Shown here: positions 1 to 6,631 of the stretch, in pieces | Layout: every line of letters begins with the position of its first letter | Position numbering within the stretch: the first letter of the stretch is position 1 | Assembly (NCBI GenBank): GCA_002712565.1 | Contig: PAUA01000014.1 | Location: forward strand, 1 to 6,631 | Source: Gemmatimonadota bacterium | GTDB lineage: Bacteria; Gemmatimonadota; Gemmatimonadetes; Longimicrobiales; UBA6960 | Length of the DNA: 6,631 nucleotides | Reading direction: 5' to 3' | Notes under the pieces: model-generated | Databases searched by the model: none | The model's input: only the letters and a program-made list of their open reading frames with translations | Told to the model about the DNA's origin: nothing | Made by a program: the position numbers and the translations under genes

Positions 1-1
1 C

Positions 2-115
2 GATGTGGTGCGCATCGACAAGGGTCACACGGAGGGTCTAGAGCCGGCCGTCACAGAGGCACTCGTGAGACTCATGGTCTCAGCCGACGGCGGCAAGATT
101 CGGCAGGGCCGCTAA
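2..115 (+). CDS. C-terminal fragment of a possible alpha/beta-hydrolase
   Basis: An open frame enters from the left edge and ends at a TAA at 113-115, giving 37 residues of a protein whose start lies outside the window. The fragment reads [15 protein letters not shown] followed by an amphipathic helix ([10 protein letters not shown]) and a basic tail. A Gly-His pair after a beta-strand-like segment and before a final helix is how the catalytic histidine is placed in many alpha/beta-hydrolases (dienelactone hydrolase or esterase type). That resemblance is the only functional hint and is weak. It is transcribed towards the minus-strand operon and looks unrelated to it. A chance open frame of this length is possible, but the clean end and typical composition favour a real gene. 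Confidence is moderate for coding and low for the family. Confidence 0.5.
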   Translation, partial: DVVRIDKGHTEGLEPAVTEALVRLMVSADGGKIRQGR

Positions 116-150
116 GTCCCACCTTCTAGGCCTCAGAGGTTCAGCGACGG

Positions 151-199
151 CCACATAAATCCATCGGAGCGGCGGTGCCCGCCCCGGTGAACTATGTGG
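151..199. repeat. Nested inverted repeat between convergent genes
   Basis: A perfect 7-bp inverted repeat, CCACATA at 151-157 and TATGTGG at 193-199, encloses a second hairpin, GGCGG-TGC-CCGCC, at 171-183. The right arm overlaps the TAG stop (192-194) of the minus-strand membrane-protein gene, and the plus-strand gene has ended at 115. The position suits a bidirectional transcription terminator or an RNA 3'-end stabiliser. There is no T-tract on either strand, so it is not a standard intrinsic terminator, and the 35-nt space between the outer arms is large. The repeat is certain; its function is inferred. Confidence 0.35.
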
Positions 200-599
200 G
201 TTCAGTGATGCGAGGATGCTCTTCAGATGTGTTCGGTAGCACTATCGCGGCAGCCGCAAGCATTCCAGCCATGATGACCTCCGCAACAATCGACCCGGTG
301 GCGAACGGCGCGTCGTAGACGGCGAACGCCACGGTTCGCATCAAGGCGGCGCCACCGAGAAGGAGAGCAGGAGCCAGCAACCACTCACGGCGTAGCGTCC
401 ACACGCCCATCAGCACCATCACGAAACCAGCCAAGAAGAAGGACGCAAAATCCCCGATCTGCGTGCTTCGTCCGGCGCCTTCCAGCAGAGGCATACCCAG
501 CCCCTCCGCTGCACCAGCGGGATCGGTAACCCACCCAACGCCGAGGAGCAGCATCATCAAGCCCGGCAAGGCGGCGACAATGCGAAAACCAGTCTTCAT
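192..599 (-). CDS. Small four-helix membrane protein, DUF4345-like
   Basis: This encodes 135 residues. Four hydrophobic segments fit membrane helices at about 6-25, 48-68, 73-95 and 100-121, with a short polar tail after 122. The pattern resembles the DUF4345 family of small four-helix proteins: a Trp-x-x-Asp-Pro stretch after helix 1 (W23, D26, P27), a polar turn with R44 and D50 before helix 2, an Arg in helix 3 (R88) and a Glu in helix 4 (E107). The family has no established biochemical role, so none is assigned. The ATG at 597-599 is preceded by AAGGGGG (607-613) with a 7-nt spacer, and the frame is closed upstream by a stop at 612-614, so no longer ATG form exists. It follows the efflux pump gene after 104 nt in the same direction and may be the last gene of that transcript. 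It has no cysteine. Confidence 0.7.
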   Translation of the reverse strand: MKTGFRIVAALPGLMMLLLGVGWVTDPAGAAEGLGMPLLEGAGRSTQIGDFASFFLAGFVMVLMGVWTLRREWLLAPALLLGGAALMRTVAFAVYDAPFATGSIVAEVIMAGMLAAAAIVLPNTSEEHPRITEPT

Positions 600-638
600 T
601 CTTGAACCCCCTTAGTCATCGGACCATCTGTCCCTCCT
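596..638 (-). other. Strong SD with two overlapping mini-ORFs leading into the DUF4345-like gene
   Basis: Read on the minus strand, a consensus Shine-Dalgarno AGGAGG (638-633) sits 5 nt before an ATG (627-625) that encodes only MVR and stops at TGA (618-616). That stop overlaps, as ATGA, a second ATG (619-617) encoding MTKGVQE. The second mini-ORF stops at TGA (598-596), which overlaps, again as ATGA, the start of the membrane-protein gene at 599. The best ribosome-binding site in the gap is therefore not placed for the annotated gene, which has its own weaker AAGGGGG. The layout is read directly. That it acts as a translational-coupling leader is inference, and mini-ORFs this short also arise by chance. 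Confidence 0.3.
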
Positions 639-704
639 GGACTCAGCGGTGTGGGATGCGCCTCAGCCTCGGGCTGCAACCGTGGAACGTGAAATCGATG
701 TGAA

Positions 705-3700
705 TCAGTCCCCTCCGACCGCTTCAGCCCCGACGGGAACCGGCGAGCCCTCGCCAGTCCATGCCATACCTCGCACGTCCTCGACGACGACGTAGAGTGC
801 GGGTACGACGAGCAGCGCGATCACGGTGACGAACAGCGCGCCAAATCCGAGACTGATTGCCATGGGGATCAGGAATCTCGCTTGCATGGACGTCTCGAAA
901 ATGATGGGCAAGAGACCGAAGAACGTCGTGAGCGAGGTGAGCAAGATCGGACGCAACCGGCCAGCGCTTCCTTCGATCACGGCGTCCCGAATGCTCGCGC
1001 CCGCACGTTGATGCGTGTTGATGGCGTGTACTAGCACGAGGGTGTCGTTTACCACCACACCCGACAGCGCGATGATGCCGAACACGCTGATCATGGTCAG
1101 CGTGTAGCCCATGACGAGATGCCCGACCACGGCCCCGACGATTCCAAACGGAACCGCCGACAGCACGATGAGGGGCTGAATGTAGCTCCGGAACGGAATC
1201 GCCAAGAGACCGAACATGACCACGAGGGCGATCAGGTAATTGGGCCCGATCGACATGAAGCTCTCCTGCATCTCGCGCTGCTGACCCACCAGATCCATTG
1301 ACAAACCAGGGAACGCCGAACTCAACTCGGGAAACACGGATCCCTGGAGCGCGGCCAGGACACCACGGCTAGAGACGACACCCTGCGCCAACTCGGCGGT
1401 CACGTTCACGGTCCGGCGGCCGTCCTCACGCATGATCCGGGTGGGCGAGCGGCCACGCGTGAATTCCGCCGCGTACAGAACCGGCACGGCACCGTTTGGC
1501 GTGTTGACGATCAGGTCCTGAATGTCCTGCTCAGAGGCTCTCTGCTCTTCCGGTAGACGAACCATGACCTTGATTTCGTTCCGACCGCGCTGCTCTCTGA
1601 GGGCTTCCGCACCGAAGAACGACGATCGGATGGCTCGCGCCACATCCGTGCTGGTCAGACCCAACCCCGCCGCTTCGGGCAAGAGCTGGAAGTCGAGCTG
1701 GGGTTTCCCCTCCGCATAGCTGTTGTCGACGTTGATCAGGGCCGGAAAATCCCTGAGCCGGTTCGTCATTTCACGAGAAGCCTGCGCGAGCACGTCCTCG
1801 TCGAGGTGGCTAAGTTGAACATCCACGGCCGCGCCGGCGCTAGGTCCGCCCGCGCTGGCGATCGTGAGCGACTCCAGCTCCGCGAGGGCCGGAACGTGGG
1901 CCCGCCACCACTCCTCGAATTCGGCGGCGCTGAAGTCACGCTGATCCTGCGGAACGAGGCTCACTTCCAGAGAGACGAGATGGCTTCCTGTGAGGGCGGG
2001 GCCGCCACCGAAGGCGGGTCCAAACTGTGTGGGACCTTGGCCGACCCGTGAAATGATGCCACGGATGGACTCCGAGCCACCACTCTCTTCGATCGCCAAA
2101 TCCAAAGCGGTCTGCAGCTCGGCACGCACGGCGAGCGTCCGGTCGACGGAAGCGCCGAAAGGCAGCCGAGCCGCCGCCGTCACCACGTCCCCTTCGATCT
2201 GAGGAAAGAACGTGAACGGAATGACGCCACCGACCACGGCCCCGATCGTGATGAGGAGTATTGCGACAGCGACCGCGACAGTCGTGTATCGTTGCTCCAA
2301 AAACGTGCCGAGAAGGGGTCGGTAGCGCGTCTCGATGAAGCGCTCGAGTCCGCGGGTCACCCCGGCCTGCAATCGGTCGATGGGAGCCATGAGGCGTGCG
2401 CCGGCCGGCCACCCCCGACCGAGTTTATGCGAGAGGTGGGCAGGCAGCACATAGAACGACTCGACCAGCGAGAAGAAGAGAACACCCATGACCACGATCG
2501 GGATGAGTCGGAAAATCTTCCCACTCACACCGGGCACGAACAGGAGTGGGGCAAAAGCCACCATCGTGGTCAGGACCGAGAAGGTGACAGGCATCGACAT
2601 CTCCCGAGCGCCCTTCACCGCCGCCTCCAGGCGTCCCATCCCCTGCTGGCTCGCCCTGTAGATGTTCTCCGAGATGATAATAGCGTCGTCTACGACCAGG
2701 CCCAGCGTAATGATCAGCGCGAAGAGTGTAATCATGTTGATGGACACATCCAGCGGACCCATGAACAGGAACGCCCCGAGAAAGGAGATCGGGATACCCA
2801 GAGCAACCCATCCGGCAACCTGCCGGCTCAGAAAAAGCGTCAACACGATGAGCACGAGCGCGAGCCCCATCACGGCGTTCTTGAAGAGCAGGTTGATCCG
2901 GTCCTCGAGCGCCTCCGAGTCGTCGCTCCAAGTGGAGAGTGTGATGTTTGCCGGCACCCTGGCCCGAAGTCGTTCCGTGTAGTCCTTTACCGCCGTCGCC
3001 ACCTCCGTCGGTGTCTGATCCCCCACCCGATACACAACGAGCTGTACGGCCGGAAGGCCCCCGAACTCGATGGTCTGGTCGGTGTCCTCGTAGCCATCTA
3101 CGATCGTCGCGATGTCGCCGAGCCGGAGTTCGTGTCGCTGGGCCGTGCCCCGGATGACCACGTCCGCGAAGCCCTCGGCCGTGAGTCGCCGATCCACCAC
3201 ACGGACGAGGACCTCACCCGAGAATGTCTCCACGCCGCCCCCGGGAAGGTCGATCGAAGCCATCCGAATCTGCGCAGCGATCTGTTCCAGGGTGAGCCCG
3301 TATGCCTCCAGATCCTCGCGGCGAACTTCGATCGCAATCTCGAGGGGCGGCACACCGGAGACGTCGAGCTGGGTGACTTCCGGCAACTCCAGAAGCTCCT
3401 CGCGGGCCTGTTCAGCCAATCCGTGCAGAGTCCTGAGGTCCTGATCCCCGGCGAAGATCAGCGATATGACCGGCTGACGGATCGTCGCGGCGGAGATCGT
3501 GGGTTCTTCTGCATCCAACGGAATGGTCGTAATCCGATTGACTTCGTTCGTCACATCCGAGACCACACGATCCTGGTCGGCCCCAAGAAGGAGCTGGATC
3601 GACACGCTGGCCATACCCTCGGACGCCACGGAGTTGACCCGCCTGACCCCGTCGATGGCTCGGACAGCCTCTTCGATGACTAGGACGATTCCCTGCTCGA

Positions 3701-3959
3701 CCTCGCGAGGGCTCGCACCAGGATAGGGCACGGTCACGCTGACCATATCGATGGAGAATTCGGGGAACACCTCTTGTTTGAGTGAGAAGGCGCTCAGGAT
3801 CCCTCCTAGCAGGACCACCGCCATGAGGAGGTTGGCCGCCACCGGATTGGCGGCCATCCACGCGAGGGGCCCCCGCTCGCTCCGCTCTTCAGGTACGGTC
3901 GCTCCACCCCCCGCGGGCACGTCCGCTGGGCCCACAGGCTCCTCGTCGTCGATGTTCAT
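705..3959 (-). CDS. RND-family efflux pump, inner-membrane permease (AcrB-like)
   Basis: This 1084-residue proton-driven transporter is the pump of a tripartite efflux system; AcrB has 1049 residues. An acidic, Gly-rich N-terminal stretch of about 30 residues precedes TM1 (about 40-60). A periplasmic porter/docking loop follows (about 61-353), then TM2-TM6 (about 355-505), TM7 (558-582), a second periplasmic loop (583-903) and TM8-TM12 (904-1058). TM4 carries the paired proton-relay aspartates D424 and D425 in GLVVDDAIIISENI. TM11 has the RLRPILLTSL motif, giving R1001 and T1008, equivalent to AcrB R971 and T978. TM10 reads VVVNDTLVLV, so Asn971 stands where AcrB has Lys940. The ATG at 3957-3959 overlaps the adaptor stop as ATGA and has GGAG (3968-3971) 8 nt upstream. 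The protein has 8 lysines and no cysteine. Assignment to the family is secure; the substrate (drugs, bile salts, lipids or other hydrophobic compounds) cannot be told. Confidence 0.96.
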   Translation of the reverse strand: MNIDDEEPVGPADVPAGGGATVPEERSERGPLAWMAANPVAANLLMAVVLLGGILSAFSLKQEVFPEFSIDMVSVTVPYPGASPREVEQGIVLVIEEAVRAIDGVRRVNSVASEGMASVSIQLLLGADQDRVVSDVTNEVNRITTIPLDAEEPTISAATIRQPVISLIFAGDQDLRTLHGLAEQAREELLELPEVTQLDVSGVPPLEIAIEVRREDLEAYGLTLEQIAAQIRMASIDLPGGGVETFSGEVLVRVVDRRLTAEGFADVVIRGTAQRHELRLGDIATIVDGYEDTDQTIEFGGLPAVQLVVYRVGDQTPTEVATAVKDYTERLRARVPANITLSTWSDDSEALEDRINLLFKNAVMGLALVLIVLTLFLSRQVAGWVALGIPISFLGAFLFMGPLDVSINMITLFALIITLGLVVDDAIIISENIYRASQQGMGRLEAAVKGAREMSMPVTFSVLTTMVAFAPLLFVPGVSGKIFRLIPIVVMGVLFFSLVESFYVLPAHLSHKLGRGWPAGARLMAPIDRLQAGVTRGLERFIETRYRPLLGTFLEQRYTTVAVAVAILLITIGAVVGGVIPFTFFPQIEGDVVTAAARLPFGASVDRTLAVRAELQTALDLAIEESGGSESIRGIISRVGQGPTQFGPAFGGGPALTGSHLVSLEVSLVPQDQRDFSAAEFEEWWRAHVPALAELESLTIASAGGPSAGAAVDVQLSHLDEDVLAQASREMTNRLRDFPALINVDNSYAEGKPQLDFQLLPEAAGLGLTSTDVARAIRSSFFGAEALREQRGRNEIKVMVRLPEEQRASEQDIQDLIVNTPNGAVPVLYAAEFTRGRSPTRIMREDGRRTVNVTAELAQGVVSSRGVLAALQGSVFPELSSAFPGLSMDLVGQQREMQESFMSIGPNYLIALVVMFGLLAIPFRSYIQPLIVLSAVPFGIVGAVVGHLVMGYTLTMISVFGIIALSGVVVNDTLVLVHAINTHQRAGASIRDAVIEGSAGRLRPILLTSLTTFFGLLPIIFETSMQARFLIPMAISLGFGALFVTVIALLVVPALYVVVEDVRGMAWTGEGSPVPVGAEAVGGD

Positions 3960-5113
3960 GGCTGTGACTCCGTCGGTCCGAGCGAACGGGCTGGCGCGCC
4001 CTCCACCGGATTGACCAGCGGCGAGAGCACCAGCGAGGCACCGTCCTCCAACCCCTCCGACACATATACGAAATCGTTATCACCCCACACTGGAGAGATG
4101 CTGCGTCGCTCAAGCGTCGATTGGGCACTCAACACCCAGACCGTGTTCCCGTCGTAGACGGCCGCTCTCGGCACCGCTACGGCGCCTTCGATGCTCCGCC
4201 CTCGTACCTCGGCATCCACGAAGGCCCCAGGCAAGAGTGGGAGAGCGTCACCCAGCGACATCGGATTGTCGACCATCACCAAGATCTGCGCCCTGCGAGT
4301 CTCGGGGTCCAGTTCATCCACCCGATGAGCTACACGGCCGGTTCTTTCGACGACCCGGTCGCCTCCCACGCGCTGCCGCACCAGCACGAGCGACCCCTGT
4401 TCCCCGTCGACGGGCAGTTCGATGAGTTCTAGGGCTTCCAACCGCACGGAGAGTAGAACCCGCACATCATCGGTTCCGATCAATCGGGCCACCTGGCTCT
4501 GCGGCCCGACGACCTGGCCCTCGTCGACGGCCTCGGAGAGTACGGTGGCATTGAAGGGTGCCCGAAGTTCAGTGCGTTCGAGACCCAATTGGGCCCGGTC
4601 GAGGGCGCTGCGGCTCGAATTCAAGTTCATCTCGGCCGCCGCGCGCTGGCTCTCGCGCAATACGAGCGACGGCGGCTCCCCCCCGTCTCCTAGGAGGCGC
4701 CACTCCTCAAGTGCAATCGCCTGACGTGCCCGCTCCATCTCGACTTCGAGTTCCGCGCTTCTGACCAGCCCGCGCTGTTGCTCCACCGCCAACTCGTAAT
4801 CCCGCGCATCGATGCGGGCCATGACGTCGCCCGTCCGAAAACGACCCCCGGGCACAAGACGCTCGGACACATAAACGATGCGGCCGCTCACCTCCGGGAT
4901 GACAAACACTTCCCGCCCCGGTGCGATCAGCCCCGTCGCGGCGACGATGGCCTGATGGGTCCCGACCCGAGCGACCTGTGTTTGAACGACCAGCTCTGGC
5001 TCGTCCTGTGCCACGATCACCGGCTCCGTGGCCATCACGCTGACGGCGGCGGCGACGGCCGCGCCGCCCAAAACCACAACCACCGGGATTCCGACTGTTT
5101 TCATTTTGGACAT
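3956..5113 (-). CDS. Periplasmic adaptor of RND efflux system (HlyD/AcrA-type membrane fusion protein)
   Basis: This 385-residue adaptor bridges the inner-membrane pump and the outer-membrane channel. A hydrophobic segment at about 7-27 anchors it in the inner membrane or serves as a signal; no lipobox Cys follows, so it is not an AcrA-type lipoprotein. The lipoyl/barrel-sandwich halves are at about 68-105 (IPEVSGRIVYV, GDVMARID) and 182-212 (LRAPFNATV, VDEGQVV). They flank a helical hairpin at about 106-180. A beta-barrel domain (about 215-305) and a membrane-proximal domain (about 309-385, AVAVPRAAVY) follow. I chose the ATG at 5111-5113, 7 nt after the channel gene's stop and preceded by an AGG at 5120-5122. 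A GTG at 5153-5155 would add 14 polar residues and overlap the channel gene by 35 nt, and looks less likely. An ATG at 5102-5104 is also possible. The protein is acidic (55 D+E against 38 K+R). Confidence 0.93.
   Translation of the reverse strand: MSKMKTVGIPVVVVLGGAAVAAAVSVMATEPVIVAQDEPELVVQTQVARVGTHQAIVAATGLIAPGREVFVIPEVSGRIVYVSERLVPGGRFRTGDVMARIDARDYELAVEQQRGLVRSAELEVEMERARQAIALEEWRLLGDGGEPPSLVLRESQRAAAEMNLNSSRSALDRAQLGLERTELRAPFNATVLSEAVDEGQVVGPQSQVARLIGTDDVRVLLSVRLEALELIELPVDGEQGSLVLVRQRVGGDRVVERTGRVAHRVDELDPETRRAQILVMVDNPMSLGDALPLLPGAFVDAEVRGRSIEGAVAVPRAAVYDGNTVWVLSAQSTLERRSISPVWGDNDFVYVSEGLEDGASLVLSPLVNPVEGAPARSLGPTESQP
3968..3971 (-). promoter_or_regulatory. Ribosome-binding site of the RND pump gene
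   Basis: GGAG lies 8 nt before the pump ATG, inside the last codons of the adaptor gene. With the ATGA overlap it supports the chosen start and suggests translational coupling of adaptor and pump. Confidence 0.6.
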
Positions 5114-5120
5114 GGCCTGC

Positions 5121-6494
5121 CTATTCCCTGCCGAGGCCGCGGGTCCAGCCGCCACCCGACGCCTGTCGGAGTTGGATCCAAGAGCCCAAAACGTTGCGCT
5201 TCGTGCGAACTACGTTCAGTTCCGCTTGCTGCATTCCGTTCGACGCGTTGAGCACGTCGAGGAAGGTTGCGATTCCGACCAGGTAACGGCGTCGGGACTC
5301 GTCATACGCCAACCTCGAAGCGTCGAACTGCTCCTGAAACGCTTCGAGTTGCCGCACTTGCTCCTCTTGCTGAGCTGCGGCAGAGCGTACCTCGCTGACG
5401 GCCTGGACCTCCACTTGTCGAAGTGATGCTTCGGCTGCTTCCACCCCAGCGACGGCCTCTCGGATACGCCCGCTCCGGTCGAAGCCGTCGAAAAGCGGCA
5501 CAGAAAACGTCAAGCTCGAGCTCCAATTGGATTGGGTGGATAGTTCGGTCGCCTTGAAGAACTGCAAACCGGCATTAACCGACAGATCAAGTCTCGGGAG
5601 CCGGCTCCATCGGGCGCCCGAGGCATCGCTTAGCGACGCCTGAAGCCGGGCGTCGGCACCGCGCACGTCAGGGCGCTCATGAAGCGGGAACCCGAGCCCC
5701 GTCGTGGCCGATGCGAAGGTTAGATCCGCCACGGGAACGGCGGGGAGGCGCTCCGGAACCTCCGGCGTCGGTGCTTCAGCATCCCGAGCGAGCAGCGCGT
5801 GGAGCCGCTCAAGCGCGACTCGCAGGGCCGCTTGCGTCAGCGGAAGGTTGGCTCTGGTAGTGGCCAGTTGCTGCCGCTGCTGAAGGACCTCGAGTGCCGT
5901 CGCTTGGCCGCCCCTATAGCGGAGCTGCGTCACATCGGCGAGCTGCTGGTTCGCAGTGACTTGTTGCTCGATGATCGCCAACTGCTCTCGGGCGGACACC
6001 GCGTCGAAGTATGCTTCCGCTACTTGGGTAGTCAGCGCCAAAGCGACCGCGTCACTGTCTCCGCGGCTCGCGTCTGCGCGCAGACGGTTTGACTCCAAAG
6101 CACGATACTCGGCGCCCCAAGACGTGAGGTTGTACCGAGCGGTGATATTGCCGGAACCCGTATAAAACATAGAGGGCCGAGAGGCCGTCGGGTCGCCGCC
6201 GATGGGCAATCCACCGAACTGAAAACCCAGCCCACTCAACGGGGCCACCGATCCCAAAGCGTCGAGGCTCAAGGTGGGCATGAGCGCGGCTCGCGAACGG
6301 ACCGACGTGGCCTCGGCTTGAGCGATGCGTTGGACGGCGCCTGACAAGTCGGGACTCATGACGAGCGCCTCATCGATCAACGCGTTGAGTGTGGGGTCGT
6401 CCAACGCCCGCCACCACGGTCGATCCTGCGCGACGACGACGGTCGGAACCGCGACCGCCAATAGGAGGACAACCAGGTACGCTTGGATCTTCAT
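5121..6494 (-). CDS. Outer-membrane efflux channel, TolC superfamily (NodT/OprM-like)
   Basis: These 457 residues should form the trimeric outer-membrane and periplasmic duct of the pump. An N-terminal signal peptide (about 1-22, hydrophobic, likely cleaved near VVA-Q) is followed directly by PWWRALDDPTLNALIDEAL (26-44), the hallmark start of mature NodT/OprM channels. The usual lipobox Cys before it is absent, so this member should not be lipidated. Two related halves are visible. Beta-barrel hairpin regions lie at about 72-125 and 299-340 (PRLDLSVNAGLQF, SVPLFDGF). Long helices end in LRYRGGQATALEVLQQ (191-206) and RRYLVGIATFLDVLNA (402-417). ERPDVRGADARL (273-284) is another family signature. 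The ATG at 6492-6494 shares its A with the preceding gene's TGA (TGATG) and has GGAGGT upstream. A short polar C-terminal tail (446-457) follows. The family is secure; the substrate is unknown. Confidence 0.94.
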   Translation of the reverse strand: MKIQAYLVVLLLAVAVPTVVVAQDRPWWRALDDPTLNALIDEALVMSPDLSGAVQRIAQAEATSVRSRAALMPTLSLDALGSVAPLSGLGFQFGGLPIGGDPTASRPSMFYTGSGNITARYNLTSWGAEYRALESNRLRADASRGDSDAVALALTTQVAEAYFDAVSAREQLAIIEQQVTANQQLADVTQLRYRGGQATALEVLQQRQQLATTRANLPLTQAALRVALERLHALLARDAEAPTPEVPERLPAVPVADLTFASATTGLGFPLHERPDVRGADARLQASLSDASGARWSRLPRLDLSVNAGLQFFKATELSTQSNWSSSLTFSVPLFDGFDRSGRIREAVAGVEAAEASLRQVEVQAVSEVRSAAAQQEEQVRQLEAFQEQFDASRLAYDESRRRYLVGIATFLDVLNASNGMQQAELNVVRTKRNVLGSWIQLRQASGGGWTRGLGRE

Positions 6495-6631
6495 CAGCCC
6501 ACCTCCGGCGCCAGCCCGTGGGTCAGCAAATCCGCCAGATCATCGACGTAGCCCTCGTCCGGCGCACCCGAAGGAGCGTCCCCCACGATATGCACCATAA
6601 AAGCGCGAAACTGGAGCGCCCCCAGAATCAT
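6494..6631 (-). CDS. C-terminal part of a TetR/AcrR-family transcriptional regulator
   Basis: An open frame runs from the right edge of the window to a TGA at 6494-6496, giving 45 residues. A Met codon falls exactly at the edge (6629-6631), but the gene most likely continues beyond it. The sequence MILGALQFRAFMV, then DEGYVDDLADLLTHGLAPEVG, matches the last two helices of TetR-family ligand-binding domains, where a G-x-L-x-x-R helix is followed by an acidic D-x-L-x-D-L-L-x-x-G-L helix. The DNA-binding helix-turn-helix would be N-terminal and is not in the window. The stop overlaps the channel gene's start by one base. A co-directional, overlapping TetR gene ahead of an efflux operon suggests local control, usually repression relieved by a substrate. 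The family call rests on this short fragment plus context. Confidence 0.62.
   Translation of the reverse strand: MILGALQFRAFMVHIVGDAPSGAPDEGYVDDLADLLTHGLAPEVG
6501..6506 (-). promoter_or_regulatory. Ribosome-binding site of the outer-membrane channel gene
   Basis: GGAGGT sits 6 nt before the channel ATG, within the coding end of the TetR-like gene. It is the strongest Shine-Dalgarno site inside the operon and fixes the channel start at 6494. Confidence 0.7.

Noticed and set aside
131..139. CCTCAGAGG palindrome after the plus-strand gene
   Set aside because: It is a 4-bp palindrome with a 1-nt centre, too short to mean anything alone and unable to form a stable hairpin.
664..676. CAGCC-TCG-GGCTG hairpin just after the pump gene, as a terminator
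   Set aside because: The stem is only 5 bp with a 3-nt loop and no T-tract follows on the minus strand. Such hairpins are common in GC-rich DNA.
643..704. A sigma70 promoter for the DUF4345-like gene in the gap
   Set aside because: A TTGCAG could pass as a -35 element, but no A/T-rich -10 box lies at suitable spacing.
1936..2412. Long minus-strand open frames within the pump gene in a shifted frame (also at 2425-2931 and 3412-3861)
   Set aside because: They overlap the real pump frame throughout, are Arg/Gly-rich, and the pump frame itself is uninterrupted with conserved motifs on both sides.
2292..3683. A 463-codon plus-strand open frame opposite the pump gene
   Set aside because: It lies wholly antisense to a well-conserved RND gene, and its translation is a His/Arg/Asp/Glu-rich sequence without domain-like features. 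This is the usual by-product of GC-rich codon use on the other strand.

Overview
The window carries most of a high-GC bacterial tripartite RND efflux operon on the minus strand, flanked by two gene fragments and one small membrane-protein gene. Protein composition is strongly arginine-over-lysine (for example 2 Lys against 36 Arg in the adaptor). Together with an outer-membrane channel, this indicates a GC-rich Gram-negative bacterium. The proteins resemble those of environmental or marine lineages such as Gemmatimonadota, but the phylum cannot be fixed from this sequence.

Layout, read in the direction of minus-strand transcription. At the right edge (6494-6631) is the C-terminal end of a TetR/AcrR-type regulator. 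Its stop codon shares one base with the start of a NodT/OprM-like outer-membrane channel (5121-6494). Seven bases further on begins a HlyD/AcrA-type periplasmic adaptor (3956-5113), which overlaps by 4 nt the RND inner-membrane pump (705-3959). After a 104-nt gap comes a four-helix DUF4345-like membrane protein (192-599). The gap holds a strong Shine-Dalgarno site followed by two tiny overlapping ORFs. On the left edge the plus strand has the 3' end of an unrelated, convergently transcribed gene (2-115), probably a hydrolase. A nested inverted repeat lies between the two converging genes.

How the genes work together: the pump takes substrate from the inner membrane or periplasm using the proton gradient, the adaptor bridges the periplasm, and the channel opens through the outer membrane. 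The regulator is transcribed and probably translationally coupled with the pump, so autoregulation by efflux substrates is the simplest model. The substrate is unknown. The operon looks intact, with no frameshift, mobile element, CRISPR array, tRNA or rRNA.

This is a recognisable type of system rather than a new one. The points worth a second look are the chain of overlapping mini-ORFs in front of the DUF4345 gene, the complete absence of cysteine from every protein encoded here, and an Asn in place of the usual TM10 lysine in the pump's proton relay.
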